A DNA stretch of 60,368 nucleotides from Bacilli bacterium (GCA_028287395.1 JAQBPR010000211.1:1-60368); one strand, 5' to 3'. Positions 21,205-29,780 are shown, counted from the first letter of the stretch. Notes: generated by a model from the letters alone, not told the origin. Numbers and translations are program-made.

Positions 21205-21702
21205 ATGGAAAATTCTTTAGGTATTCTGCCAGAAGCAATGTTAGGCATAGTTGTTGGATTGTTCGCAGTAGTATTTGTATTGTTAATTATGACTATGATT
21301 CGATTAGGGAAAGTCAGGAGTCGATACAATAAAATGATCAATGGAGGGCATCCTGAAAATATAGAACAACTGCTGATAACCATGCAAAGTGGAATGAATC
21401 AACTAACAGCGCAAAATGAAACGCAGCATACAGAAATTGAACAAATAAAGAAGCAAATGAAAAAAATGAAATCCCATGTCGGTGTGCAACGTTATAATGC
21501 TTTTTCACAAGAAGGAACGGACTTGAGTTTTTCCATTGCAGTGTTAGACGCAGAGCAGGATGGTGTAGTCCTCACAGGAATCCATGGAAGAGAACAAACG
21601 TTTATTTATGCAAAACCAATTGAAAAAGGGCAATCGACTTATAGTCTATCGCCGGAAGAAAAACAGATTATTGATCGTATTGCATTGAAACCAGATGCTT
21701 AG
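21205..21702 (+). CDS. DUF4446 family membrane-anchored protein
   Basis: A 165-residue protein of unknown function with one N-terminal transmembrane helix (LGIVVGLFAVVFVLLIMTMI), a predicted coiled coil (about residues 60-95, QNETQHTEIEQIKKQMKKMK), and a compact C-terminal domain beginning HVGVQRYNAFSQEGTDLSFS. This layout matches the DUF4446 family seen near the origin in Paenibacillus and clostridia. Its last 35 bases overlap the 3' end of the convergent yyaC gene. Role not known. Confidence 0.8.
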   Translation: MENSLGILPEAMLGIVVGLFAVVFVLLIMTMIRLGKVRSRYNKMINGGHPENIEQLLITMQSGMNQLTAQNETQHTEIEQIKKQMKKMKSHVGVQRYNAFSQEGTDLSFSIAVLDAEQDGVVLTGIHGREQTFIYAKPIEKGQSTYSLSPEEKQIIDRIALKPDA

Positions 21703-22291
21703 AGAAAATGCCGATTCGCTTTGCGCGGATTAAAGCAATATAAATCGATTTGGCGATTACTTCAGACATATTGACCACTAAACTTAGACGTGTATTTTGC
21801 AGTACGAAATATTCCATAAAACCACCGACATTTACCGTACCCGTAATGTGAACGTGTCCCACAGGCGGCAGCTGTTTATTGACACCAGCTCCAGGCTTAA
21901 GCGGGCCAAAGCCCAATTGAATATTTCCAACACTAGAAACTTGACCTAAACAAGCATCAATGCCGATAATGTAGGGTTGAAAGTGATCATTCTGAATCGT
22001 TGTCAATGTTTCATTAAGATTTAAAGCATGGACAGGTTCGTCAAGGGTGCCATATAGATGAATATCTGAAAAGTTATATTTACGCAACCGCGAGCCTATC
22101 AAGGGGCCAAGCGCATCGCCAGTAGATCGATCCGTACCTATACAGACAAATACAATCGGATGTTGTTCAGGGATCTTAAGGAACAAATCAGATAAATGAT
22201 GGGTTAACATTTGCCCGCCACTTGCTTCTGTATAAGCAATTTTAAAAGGAACTACAGCACTTGAAATTGCTGCTTCAAAAGTTAAGGTCAT
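21668..22291 (-). CDS. yyaC: Spore protease-like protein YyaC
   Basis: Sporulation-associated protein related to the germination protease (GPR) fold; the B. subtilis homologue is made in sporulating cells. The 207 residues contain the signatures VCIGTDRSTGDALGPLIGS, YGTLDEPVHALNL and IGIDACLGQVSSVGNI. A GGAGG ribosome site precedes the ATG at 22289-22291. It is the only minus-strand gene in this block, and its end overlaps the convergent DUF4446 gene, so the two transcripts would be antisense over 35 bases. Catalytic activity is not demonstrated for the family. Confidence 0.9.
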   Translation of the reverse strand: MTLTFEAAISSAVVPFKIAYTEASGGQMLTHHLSDLFLKIPEQHPIVFVCIGTDRSTGDALGPLIGSRLRKYNFSDIHLYGTLDEPVHALNLNETLTTIQNDHFQPYIIGIDACLGQVSSVGNIQLGFGPLKPGAGVNKQLPPVGHVHITGTVNVGGFMEYFVLQNTRLSLVVNMSEVIAKSIYIALIRAKRIGIFSKHLVSMQYDQ

Positions 22292-22350
22292 AGTAATCCT
22301 CCAAAGTTATCATTTTCTACTAGTATACGAACGAAGTACTATATTTATAC

Positions 22351-22623
22351 ATGCATATAGAAATGAGTGACATATCGATGCTAATTGCATTTGATTCGAC
22401 ACAGCAAGCGCTAAGAGCGGAAATGCTTTTAGAATACGCGGATCTTGAAATTGATATATGCCCGACACCCAAAGAAATTACAGCAGGCTGTGCTTTGTCT
22501 ATTGAATTTTTAGATAAAGACTTAGCTGTGGTAAGGGAGATTATGGTCTCTGAAAAGGTTGAAGTTCGCGGAATTTACTGTAAACGTGAAAAAGGTTATG
22601 TTAACATGGATGAAACAATGTAG
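22351..22623 (+). CDS. DUF3343 family protein
   Basis: Small protein whose family resembles sulfur-carrier or selenium-metabolism associated proteins but has no proven function here. The core MLIAFDSTQQALRAEMLLEY, then CPTPKEITAGCALSIEF, is the family pattern; a CP motif and a conserved GC pair hold the two cysteines. The first ATG (22351) has no ribosome site; the ATG at 22378 has GAGTGA 7 bases upstream and would give 81 residues beginning MLIAFDST. It is followed by mscS in the same direction. Confidence 0.8.
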   Translation: MHIEMSDISMLIAFDSTQQALRAEMLLEYADLEIDICPTPKEITAGCALSIEFLDKDLAVVREIMVSEKVEVRGIYCKREKGYVNMDETM

Positions 22624-22637
22624 GGAGGGATGTACAA

Positions 22638-23546
22638 TTGAACAACCTTTTTTCAAGCGAATATATGGCTGTAAATGATAAGTTTGGCAAGGTTTTTTGG
22701 GATAAGCTTAAAGATGACATTACAAGTCCTGCCGTATGGACGCATATCTTGATTCTATTTGTGCAAATCGTCGTTATTTTTATCGTCGGAAGAGTGGTTG
22801 TTAGAATAGCCAATAAAGCCTTGTCACATATGATGGTGGAAAGAGAACGCAGCCCTGTAAAGTTTGATCCAAGACGCACCAAAACCATTGGCAAATTGAT
22901 TGGAAATGTCATTTCGTATACGGTCAACTTTCTTTCTATTTTGTTGATTTTGAATCAAATTGGTTTTAAATTGACACCGCTTTTGGCAGGAGCAGGGGTT
23001 TTAGGATTAGCGATTGGTTTCGGGGCACAAAGCTTGGTCAAGGATATAATCACTGGATTTTTCATCATCTTTGAAGATCAGTTTGCAATCGGAGATGTTA
23101 TTCAAATAAGAAATTACAAAGGTACAGTAGAAGAAATTGGGCTGAGGGTTACACGAATTAAAAGCGGGACGGGTGAAGTATATATTATACCCAATGGTTC
23201 CATACAAGAGGTGACGAACTTTTCAGTATACAATTCAATTGCTGTAATTGATTTTTCGATCGCCTATGAGGAAGATACTACAAGAGCTTTAGAACTGCTG
23301 AAAATCACAATGCAAGAGGTGTATGAAATTAATGGCGATATGGTGAAGCTTCCTGAGGTGCTGGGTGTGGAAAACATCGGCCACTCTGAGGTTGTATTGA
23401 GAATTCAGGTCGAGTGTAAAGCAAATACGCAAGGTGCTGTAACGAGAGCGGTCAAAGAAGAGGTTAAAAAGGCTTTTGGACGTAATCAATTTGCGCAGCC
23501 TTATCCACGGGTAGTGACCTATGTGCGTGGCTTGAAAGAGGAGTGA
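22638..23546 (+). CDS. Small-conductance mechanosensitive channel, MscS family
   Basis: Tension-gated membrane channel that releases solutes on osmotic downshock. Three hydrophobic segments (about 35-55, 90-110, 115-140) are followed by the pore/MscS signature GAQSLVKDIITGFFIIFEDQ and the beta domain FAIGDVIQI, then a C-terminal alpha/beta domain. 302 residues. The start is TTG at 22638, with GGGAGGG upstream. It lies between DUF3343 and DUF951 genes, an arrangement conserved in the group. Confidence 0.93.
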   Translation: MNNLFSSEYMAVNDKFGKVFWDKLKDDITSPAVWTHILILFVQIVVIFIVGRVVVRIANKALSHMMVERERSPVKFDPRRTKTIGKLIGNVISYTVNFLSILLILNQIGFKLTPLLAGAGVLGLAIGFGAQSLVKDIITGFFIIFEDQFAIGDVIQIRNYKGTVEEIGLRVTRIKSGTGEVYIIPNGSIQEVTNFSVYNSIAVIDFSIAYEEDTTRALELLKITMQEVYEINGDMVKLPEVLGVENIGHSEVVLRIQVECKANTQGAVTRAVKEEVKKAFGRNQFAQPYPRVVTYVRGLKEE

Positions 23547-23553
23547 AGAGACT

Positions 23554-23766
23554 ATGGAGCGTAAACAATTTCAGCTTGGGGATATTGTGCAAATGAAGAA
23601 AGCACATCCTTGCGGAGCCAATGAAATGGAAGTCATACGTATGGGGATGGATATCCGCATACGCTGCGTAGGTTGTAAACATAGTGTGCTTGTACCAAGA
23701 GCCAAATTTGAAAGTAAACTTAAAAAGGTGCTGCGTTCTATACAAGTTGAACAAAAGGATGATTAG
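23554..23766 (+). CDS. DUF951 family protein
   Basis: A 70-residue protein with the family pattern DIVQMKKAHPCGANEMEV, and IRMGMDIRIRCVGCKHSVLV. The two cysteines of RCVGC, with the upstream cysteine of HPCG, look like a small metal-binding site. It starts 7 bases after mscS in the same direction and is probably cotranscribed. No function is established. Confidence 0.85.
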   Translation: MERKQFQLGDIVQMKKAHPCGANEMEVIRMGMDIRIRCVGCKHSVLVPRAKFESKLKKVLRSIQVEQKDD

Positions 23767-23827
23767 AGAGCTTTCGTTCATTAGCTGAAAATGGTTAGAA
23801 TATGGATCTATTGAGGATACTTTGTCA

Positions 23828-23857
23828 TTGCATTCTGTCTTAAGGGTATGGTACAAT
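23828..23857 (+). promoter_or_regulatory. Promoter of tRNA-Ser
   Basis: TTGCAT (23828-23833), an 18-base spacer, and an extended -10, TGGTACAAT (TACAAT at 23852-23857), 24 bases before the mature tRNA. Confidence 0.6.
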
Positions 23858-23881
23858 ATTTTTTGTCCGCAAAATGGATAA

Positions 23882-23972
23882 GGAAAGGTACCCAAGTGGT
23901 CCAAGGGGGCTGACTCGAAATCAGTTAGGCGGCTCGCGCCGTGCGTGGGTTCGACTCCCACTCTTTCCGCCA
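23882..23972 (+). tRNA. tRNA-Ser (anticodon CGA)
   Basis: The 91-base gene begins GGAAAGG and ends CTTTCCGCCA with an encoded CCA. The 7-bp acceptor stem closes with one G-T pair. The anticodon stem CTGA/TCAG encloses the loop CTCGAAA, giving anticodon CGA, which reads UCG serine codons. A long variable arm (around GGCGGCTCGCGCCG) and the T-loop GTTCGACTC are typical of serine tRNAs. It stands alone, with its own promoter and terminator. Confidence 0.97.
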
Positions 23973-23986
23973 CATTTAAAATTTAG

Positions 23987-24012
23987 ACGACTCTAGCCTA
24001 GAGTCGTTTTTT
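23987..24012 (+). terminator. Terminator after tRNA-Ser
   Basis: ACGACTCT (23987-23994) pairs with AGAGTCGT (24000-24007), followed by a run of T. On the other strand it could also end the small membrane gene, though with a weaker T tract. Confidence 0.85.
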
Positions 24013-24015
24013 AAT

Positions 24016-24258
24016 TTATCTGTGTACTCGATTTTTTTGAATTAGCTTGTCGAGAATGTAGCCTAATAAAGTCCAAGAAGCTATGGTTAATAAGTATACG
24101 AAAAACACGTTTACATTTTCAACATTACTAAAGAGCGGGATAAACCAAAGTGGAATACTGAAAGAGAAAATGATGTAATTTTTTGTGTCAAAATCAAAAT
24201 AGTGAAATAGACATAGAGCTACTCCAATAAATGTGAATATAAGGGTGTACTTTCTCAT
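24016..24258 (-). CDS. Small membrane protein, unknown function
   Basis: An 80-residue hydrophobic protein with about three membrane helices (YTLIFTFIGVALCLFHYF, IIFSFSIPLWFIPLF, VNVFFVYLLTIASWTLLGYI) and a basic C-terminus. AAGGATGG precedes the ATG at suitable distance. I do not recognise its family. It lies downstream of the YjzC-like gene in the same direction and the two may share a transcript. Confidence 0.6.
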   Translation of the reverse strand: MRKYTLIFTFIGVALCLFHYFDFDTKNYIIFSFSIPLWFIPLFSNVENVNVFFVYLLTIASWTLLGYILDKLIQKNRVHR

Positions 24259-24282
24259 AGTATTCCATCCTTTTTGTTGGGA

Positions 24283-24468
24283 TTAATTGTTACCCATTTT
24301 AGTCCACTTACGATTATGATTTGATGTCTCAGGGAAGCATTCACCTGCTTTTAAGGTGATTTTGAGCGGATTATTTATACCCATATGAAAATCGTTTTCA
24401 CCGATTTCAATATAGCTGCCATTGTTTGGTGCATGTTCGCCAGGACGAAATTCTGTTTTTTCACCCAT
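24283..24468 (-). CDS. YjzC family protein
   Basis: A 61-residue protein matching the YjzC pattern: FRPGEHAPNNGSYIEIGE, then NPLKITLKAGECFPETSNHN and a tryptophan near the end. B. subtilis YjzC is a small protein of unknown function. AAAGGAGGTG lies directly before the ATG at 24466-24468. It diverges from rpsF. Confidence 0.8.
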   Translation of the reverse strand: MGEKTEFRPGEHAPNNGSYIEIGENDFHMGINNPLKITLKAGECFPETSNHNRKWTKMGNN

Positions 24469-24544
24469 ATTTATTCACCTCCTTTAATTTTATTGTGGGC
24501 AAAAGCGTCGGAAATGATGTAAGGAAGGATAACCCAACGGGTAC

Positions 24545-24573
24545 TTGTAAAGTAGGTTGAGATTTGGTATAGT
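24545..24573 (+). promoter_or_regulatory. Promoter of rpsF-ssb-rpsR
   Basis: TTGTAA (24545-24550), a 17-base spacer and TATAGT (24568-24573). Transcription from about 24580 would give a leader of some 78 bases before rpsF. Confidence 0.6.
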
Positions 24574-24610
24574 ATTACGGTGCGAGTTTTGATAAGAAAA
24601 TCCTCGCTCC

Positions 24611-24640
24611 TTGCTCTCTCTAAGGGAGCCGCTTAGTCCA
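24611..24640 (+). promoter_or_regulatory. Candidate S6:S18 autoregulatory mRNA element
   Basis: CTAAG (24620-24624) pairs with CTTAG (24632-24636) around the loop GGAGCCG, directly before the rpsF ribosome site. In many bacteria rpsF leaders carry a hairpin exposing CCG that binds the S6:S18 protein complex. The hairpin and CCG are seen; binding is inferred. Confidence 0.55.
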
Positions 24641-24657
24641 AAAGGAGGTGAAAGACC

Positions 24658-24942
24658 ATGCGCAAGTATGAAATTATGTACATTATTCGGACGGATATTG
24701 AAGAAGAAGTTGTTCAGTCGACGATCGAAAAATTCCAAAACATCATCAACAATGGTGGCGAAATTACGAAAAACAATGTAATGGGTAAACGCCGTCTAGC
24801 GTATGAGATCAACAAGTTTCGTGACGGGATTTATGTTCTCGTCCATTTCAATGCAGCCCCAGCGGTTGTTACGGAACTTGACCGTGTAATGAAGATTTCT
24901 GATGAAATCATTCGTTATATGATCGTTAAAGATGTAGCGTAG
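24658..24942 (+). CDS. rpsF: 30S ribosomal protein S6
   Basis: Binds S18 and the platform of the 30S subunit. The 94-residue protein begins MRKYEIMYIIRTDIEEEVVQ and contains GKRRLAYEINKFRDGIYVLV, both diagnostic. AAAGGAGGTG precedes the ATG. First gene of the conserved rpsF-ssb-rpsR operon. Confidence 0.98.
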   Translation: MRKYEIMYIIRTDIEEEVVQSTIEKFQNIINNGGEITKNNVMGKRRLAYEINKFRDGIYVLVHFNAAPAVVTELDRVMKISDEIIRYMIVKDVA

Positions 24943-24989
24943 GACATGCTTTGTTGTGTAGTTGAATCGATTGTTTGGGAGGAACGAGA

Positions 24990-25457
24990 TTGTTAAATCG
25001 TGTGATTCTGATAGGAAGACTAACGCGTGACCCAGAGCTTCGCTATACCCCTGCTGGTGTGGCTGTAACTCAATTTACTTTGGCGATTGATCGTCCCTTT
25101 TCAAATCAGCAAACCAAGGAAAAAGAAGCTGATTTTATTAATATCGTCACTTGGCGGCAGCTAGCTGAAACGTGTGCGAATTATTTGCGTAAAGGTCGTT
25201 TAACGGCAGTAGAAGGGCGTTTGCAAGTGCGCAACTATGACAACAATGAAGGTCGCAAAGTGTATGTGACGGAAGTCATTGCAGATAATGTGCGGTTTTT
25301 AGAGTCGTCAGGAGGCAAAGAGGGCGGCGGAAGCGGTAATCGTGAAGAATCGACCTATACTCGCAATAGCGGCAGCGGCGGAGCACGAGAAAATCAAGAT
25401 CCCTTTTCAGACGATGGAAAGCCCATTGATATTTCGGATGATGATTTGCCATTTTAG
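24990..25457 (+). CDS. ssb: Single-stranded DNA-binding protein
   Basis: Tetrameric SSB used in replication, recombination and repair. The OB fold (residues 1-105) begins [20 protein letters not shown]; a flexible Gly/Ser-rich linker follows, and the tip DDDLPF is the conserved site that recruits partner proteins. The start is TTG at 24990, with GGAGG 7 bases upstream (155 residues). An in-frame TTG at 24975 would overlap the ribosome site and add five residues not found in the family. Confidence 0.97.
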   Translation: MLNRVILIGRLTRDPELRYTPAGVAVTQFTLAIDRPFSNQQTKEKEADFINIVTWRQLAETCANYLRKGRLTAVEGRLQVRNYDNNEGRKVYVTEVIADNVRFLESSGGKEGGGSGNREESTYTRNSGSGGARENQDPFSDDGKPIDISDDDLPF

Positions 25458-25477
25458 AAAGAAAGGACTGACAACCG

Positions 25478-25765
25478 ATGAGCTTCAAACCAAGAGCTAG
25501 CCAAGACGGAGACGATCGCGCAGATCGCAAGTTCTCCAGAGGTAAAGGCGGTCGTAACAAGCGCCGTAAAGTATGTTATTTCACTGTGAATAAGATCACT
25601 CACATTGACTATAAAGACATCGAAACATTGAAGAAGTTTATCAGTGAACGCGGGAAGATCCTTCCACGTCGTGTAACTGGAACTTCAGCTAAGTACCAAC
25701 GTGCGTTAACGACTGCTATCAAGCGTTCACGTACTGTAGCTTTGCTACCTTACACTACAGAATAA
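25478..25765 (+). CDS. rpsR: 30S ribosomal protein S18
   Basis: Partner of S6 in the 30S subunit. The 95 residues contain [20 protein letters not shown] and [20 protein letters not shown], which identify S18; the N-terminal extension of about 25 residues is basic and probably disordered. The cysteine in KVCYF is a normal single residue, not a zinc site. AAAGGA lies upstream; a strong terminator follows. Confidence 0.97.
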   Translation: MSFKPRASQDGDDRADRKFSRGKGGRNKRRKVCYFTVNKITHIDYKDIETLKKFISERGKILPRRVTGTSAKYQRALTTAIKRSRTVALLPYTTE

Positions 25766-25779
25766 AACAGATTATAATT

Positions 25780-25821
25780 AAATCCAGTCTGGGAGAAATC
25801 CTGGACTGGATTTATTTTTTT
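25780..25821 (+). terminator. Terminator of rpsF-ssb-rpsR
   Basis: AAATCCAGTC (25780-25789) pairs with GACTGGATTT (25804-25813), extended inward by CTGGG/CCTGG; a T run follows. Confidence 0.9.
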
Positions 25822-25849
25822 GATGAATTAGAAAGTTAAAATTGAACGG

Positions 25850-25888
25850 ACTGCCGACAATTCAATAACGATAAGAATTGTCGGCAGT
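25850..25888. repeat. Perfect 14-bp inverted repeat after rpsR
   Basis: ACTGCCGACAATTC (25850-25863) and GAATTGTCGGCAGT (25875-25888) are perfect inverse copies with an 11-base loop. It lies past the multicopper oxidase stop codon and may end that transcript, but no clean T run follows on either strand. It could also mark the edge of the inserted copper module. Confidence 0.7.
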
Positions 25889-25959
25889 TGGAAAAATGAA
25901 AATGATTAGGTTACAACAAACTCAACTAAAATTGAATATAATAAAACTTTTCTGTTTAG

Positions 25960-27531
25960 TTAGTCCGGATGATTCCCCGACTTCTTCCCAACCGAATAAG
26001 GTGTTGTTACGCCTTCGTAATTGAACATCATATCCATTCCATTTGCGGCATGATCAAGATTATGACAGTGAATCATCCAGAGACCCGGATTGTCAGCAAT
26101 GAAGGCAATATCATAGGATTCATGTTTGCTAACAAGCAGAGTGCTAAGGTAAATAGGACTTCCCGAAAGGGGTACACCATTTTTGGTTAAAATTTTCATA
26201 GAATGTCCATGTAAATGCATGGGGTGAGGAATGTCCGAGTTATTAACGATATGGATTTTCACCAAATCTCCTGTTTTCACTTCGTAAGTTGGGATATCCG
26301 GAAAAGTATTTTTATTTATTTGAAATCGCATTGTAAATCCACCGTTGAAGAATCCTAATGAATTCCCCAATTCCATATTGAATTGACGATCAAATTGGGT
26401 ATCAAGAATGAGCGTGCTTTTTTCATTCGTTGGACTTCCGTAGGTTGTAAAGTCGAACAGAGGATTGTTTTGCAAAGGATTGATGTCCGTTTGTATGTCG
26501 CCATTGCCGAAAAATGCGCGAAACATCTGATGAGCTGCATCTGCGGAGGGGACAGATAATCCAAGTAGTTTGGTAAAGAAATTCCCTTTAAAGCCTGTTT
26601 GATCGGTATTGACAAGCTTGACGGCACCTTGTTCCGGCATTTTAAACTCTAAATCATATCGTTGGCTTGCGGCAACCGGAAGTATAGCGGCGTTCAGCGC
26701 TGTAGGTTCATTGATGTCGTGAGCATCGATTGCAATGACCTTAAACGGCGCTCCAATCAGCGTCATCATATGTGTAATGCTAGCCGTGTTCACCAAACGA
26801 AGGCGTACGAGCTCGCCAGGCTAGGCATTAAAATGTTCGCCGTTGCTTGTTCCATTCACTGTGTTGATATCATGATCCCAATCGTGAAGCACAGCAGTAT
26901 AATCTTTATCATAATGAACAGTGCTCTGTTTAGGTTCTACAATTAGAGTTCCATACAAACCCTTTGTTGTTTCTTTATTGCTCTCTTGATGAGAATGATA
27001 CCAGTACGTTCCCGGTAGTTTGGCTATAAAATCGTACGTAAATTCCCCGCCTGGCGGGACAGAATCTTGGGTTAATCCGGCAACTCCATCCTCTGCGTTC
27101 GGCAGCTCTACTCCATGCCAATGGATAGTTACGCCTTCGGTTAAACGATTCTTTAAATGCACAATCACTCTGTCTCCTTGCTGCACCCGAATTTCTGGTC
27201 CAGGAAGAGTTCCGTTATAAGTCCAAGCATCCACGATTCTTCCCCTGCCTGTGTCGATTTTCTTGTCCTCCGCTGTAATTTCGAATGTTTTTACAGGTGC
27301 ATCGGAAGGCTTCTCAACCAAGGTAGACATGGGAATTTCGTTTTGCGCTTTCGAATTGCTCATCTTGGAGTGATCATCGCTCCCCATATTCATCGAACTC
27401 ATGGATCCCATATTCATCGAAGCCGGCTGCGCCGAGTTTTTGGCCATAATATAAAACGTTCCGCTACCCATAACGATGATTGCGCCTAAACTAACTAGTA
27501 TTACTTTCAAAGCTTTCAAAATTTTTTTCAT
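25960..27531 (-). pseudogene. Multicopper oxidase (copper-resistance type), interrupted by an in-frame amber codon
   Basis: Would encode a membrane-anchored or exported multicopper oxidase of about 523 residues. The first half (27531 to 26824) has an N-terminal hydrophobic segment, a methionine-rich stretch (NMGSMSSMNMGSDDHSKM) and the copper motifs TIHWHG and YWYHSH. A TAG at 26821-26823 interrupts the frame (GEHFNA-stop-PGELVRLRLVN). The second half keeps the same frame and the motifs HPMHLHGHS and MIHCHNLDHAANGM, to 25960. All four copper-ligand motifs are intact, so this is a single nonsense change, real or a sequencing error. A low-level restart at an in-frame TTG (26796) would give only the C-terminal part. 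AGGAG precedes the ATG. The divergent two-component system next to it may regulate it. Confidence 0.85.
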
Positions 27532-27697
27532 CTTTTATTTCTCCTCGTCGTAATTTAGTTGCTGTTTAATTTATAGCAAGCAAATGTTGTGAACTTATGA
27601 AGATCTTCTGTTATTTCGTTGAAGACTCTGTTTCGTGTAAAAATAGACAGTATAATAAGGAAAGATGCAGCAAAAAGAAAGCGGGGGCATATAAACA
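27532..27697. promoter_or_regulatory. Divergent promoter region of oxidase and response regulator
   Basis: This 166-base spacer separates the leftward oxidase from the rightward regulator. TATAAT at 27651-27656 is a good -10 for the regulator, with a poor -35. I see no convincing operator repeat. Confidence 0.4.
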
Positions 27698-28384
27698 ATG
27701 GAGACGACCATCCTTGTAGTAGATGATGAAGTGAAAATATTGGAGATCATCGTTCCTTTTTTAAAACAGGAAGGGTTTAAAATCCTTACTGCGACAACTG
27801 GAAAAAGCGCATTGCAAATCGCCAAGCTTGAAAAGCCGGCGTTAGTTTTATTGGACTGGATGCTTCCGGAAATGAGCGGACTGGAAGTTTGTCGAGAATT
27901 AAGGAAAACGAGTTCATTAGGCATTATTATGCTAACCGCACGCTCGGATGAAACGGATAAAATCATCGGGTTAGAAGTGGGTGCGGATGATTACTTGACA
28001 AAGCCCTTTAGTTTAAGAGAATTATCTGCAAGAGTTCGCTCCGTACTACGACGAATTCAAGGGCAGCTGGAAGAATCCCCAATCATTCAAAGAGGGAATT
28101 TAACGATTTCCGAGTCCAAATATCAGGTGTGGAAAGAAGGACGGGAATATATCCTAACCCCAACGGAATTTAAAATATTATTCACTTTGGCAACCAAACC
28201 CGGAATTGTATATAGTCGATTGCAGCTTTTACAATTGGCGATGGAAGATGATTTTTTAAATTACGAACGTACTATTGATGCGCATATCAGTCATTTGCGT
28301 AAAAAAATTGAAGACGATCCGACCAATCCGGTATATATTCAAACGGTTTATGGATTCGGTTATAAGTTTGGTGATGGAACATGA
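27698..28384 (+). CDS. OmpR-family response regulator
   Basis: Transcription regulator phosphorylated by the kinase next to it. The 228 residues comprise a receiver domain (VVDDEVKILE with the acidic pair, phospho-acceptor Asp53 in LLDWMLPEMSG, LTARSDETDKI, and Lys in YLTKPFS) and a C-terminal winged helix (SKYQVWKEGREYILTPTEFK, ending VYIQTVYGFGYKF). Its stop overlaps the kinase start by 4 bases, so they form an operon. Its divergent position suggests control of the multicopper oxidase, hence a copper or envelope-stress signal, but this is inferred from location only. Confidence 0.93.
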   Translation: METTILVVDDEVKILEIIVPFLKQEGFKILTATTGKSALQIAKLEKPALVLLDWMLPEMSGLEVCRELRKTSSLGIIMLTARSDETDKIIGLEVGADDYLTKPFSLRELSARVRSVLRRIQGQLEESPIIQRGNLTISESKYQVWKEGREYILTPTEFKILFTLATKPGIVYSRLQLLQLAMEDDFLNYERTIDAHISHLRKKIEDDPTNPVYIQTVYGFGYKFGDGT

Positions 28385-29754
28385 ATGTAAGGGGCAAGCT
28401 TTTTAGTGCAATGGCGGTCCTCGTTTTCTTTATGGGTATTGCCTATTTCATGAGTACCCAGATTTATATGAGGAAAAATATACCTCCTCTTGTATCCGCC
28501 GCAGTACATGAAAAAACAAGACCATGGATCGATACTTTCCAAACCTATTACGTAAAGCATGGGAGGTCCTGGTCGGGTATAGATCGAACATTTCAACCGT
28601 TTGATTCTGATCCGACCCATTCGGCAAAATCAGAACAAATCGCTTTATTTTCTCCGGATGGAAAATTGATTTATAAAACGGGTGATGGGGTATCGGAAAG
28701 CGAGATTGGACAGGGGTTGAAAGAGCCCATCAAAGTGAATGGGCAGACGGTTGGATTTCTAATGTTTTTCGATCAGGAAATCATTCATATCATTGCATTG
28801 CAGCAAAGTATTTTTCATGAAATGGTTCACGTTTCGATAAAAGTCGTTGCCGGATTATCGGTCATTGCTCTGGTCATCGGATTTTGGTTATCTCGCAAAC
28901 TGACCTCTCCGCTTCATCGCTTATCTTTTGCGATCGAGCGCATTGCCAAAGGAGATTTGAGTATTAAGCTTGATGTAACCTCTTCAGATGAGTACGGTAA
29001 GGTCACCGCGGCATTGAACCGGATGACTGTGGAATTGTCTCACTCCGAAGAAGCACGAAAGCATCTAATTGCCGATGTAGCGCATGAATTACGAACACCT
29101 TTAACGATCCTGCAAGGACAGTTTGAATTGCTTCAGCAGAATGGAGAAGCTATTGCGCCCGTGATGCTGCTGCCCATGGTGGATGAGGTGATTCGCTTGA
29201 ACAGATTAGTAAACGATCTGCTCCAATTATCTTTAGCGGAAGGCGGAAAGCTGCCGATGGAGAAACAAACAACCGATTTGCTTATGCTTTTGAATCGATT
29301 GAAAGAATTGCTGGGATTTGAAGCGGAGGAAAAAAACGTCCAGTTAATACTTACTTCATCCGTAAAAAACGTCAATCTCTTTGTTGATCCGCACCGAATG
29401 ACGCAGGTGTTTTATAATTTAATCACAAATGCGATTCGTTACACCCCTATGGGCGGTCAAGTTTCGATTGTTCTTTCCGAGAAATTCGGAACGAATGAAA
29501 GTGATATTGTGATCTCGATAGCGGATACGGGACCAGGGATTCCTGCGGAGCATTTACCATACCTGTTCGAGCGATTTTATCGTGCGGAGAATGATCGGTC
29601 ACGGTATAGCGGTGGTATGGGATTAGGTTTGGCCATCGCCAAGCAGCTTGTCGAGCTGCATGGAGGGCAAATTGAAGTGGCAAGTCGAGTGGGAAGTGGA
29701 ACTGTTTTTACAGTTTTTCTCCCATCTCAAAAGCATTTGGCCGCGGCCTTCTAA
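28381..29754 (+). CDS. Sensor histidine kinase
   Basis: Membrane-bound kinase partner of the preceding regulator. TM1 (about residues 8-27) and TM2 (about 152-172) flank an extracellular domain of about 120 residues without an obvious copper-binding cluster. HAMP (173-225), the dimerisation helix with the phospho-acceptor His235 in DVAHELRTPLT, and the ATPase domain (NLITNAIRYT, DTGPGIP, FERFYRAENDRSRYSGGMGL) follow. 457 residues, all boxes intact. Codon use is similar to the neighbouring core genes. Confidence 0.93.
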   Translation: MNVRGKLFSAMAVLVFFMGIAYFMSTQIYMRKNIPPLVSAAVHEKTRPWIDTFQTYYVKHGRSWSGIDRTFQPFDSDPTHSAKSEQIALFSPDGKLIYKTGDGVSESEIGQGLKEPIKVNGQTVGFLMFFDQEIIHIIALQQSIFHEMVHVSIKVVAGLSVIALVIGFWLSRKLTSPLHRLSFAIERIAKGDLSIKLDVTSSDEYGKVTAALNRMTVELSHSEEARKHLIADVAHELRTPLTILQGQFELLQQNGEAIAPVMLLPMVDEVIRLNRLVNDLLQLSLAEGGKLPMEKQTTDLLMLLNRLKELLGFEAEEKNVQLILTSSVKNVNLFVDPHRMTQVFYNLITNAIRYTPMGGQVSIVLSEKFGTNESDIVISIADTGPGIPAEHLPYLFERFYRAENDRSRYSGGMGLGLAIAKQLVELHGGQIEVASRVGSGTVFTVFLPSQKHLAAAF

Positions 29755-29770
29755 CAGGAATAGTTTTTTT

Positions 29771-29780
29771 GTGGTATAAT
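29771..29780 (+). promoter_or_regulatory. Promoter of yybS-gdpP-rplI-dnaB
   Basis: An extended -10 element, TGGTATAAT (TATAAT at 29775-29780), lies 37 bases before the yybS start; the -35 is weak. It separates the inserted copper module from the core operon. Confidence 0.55.

Noticed and set aside
26821-26823. TAG read as pyrrolysine or another recoded residue
   Set aside because: No Pyl genes are visible and Firmicutes of this type use TAG as an ordinary stop; a nonsense mutation or sequencing error is simpler.
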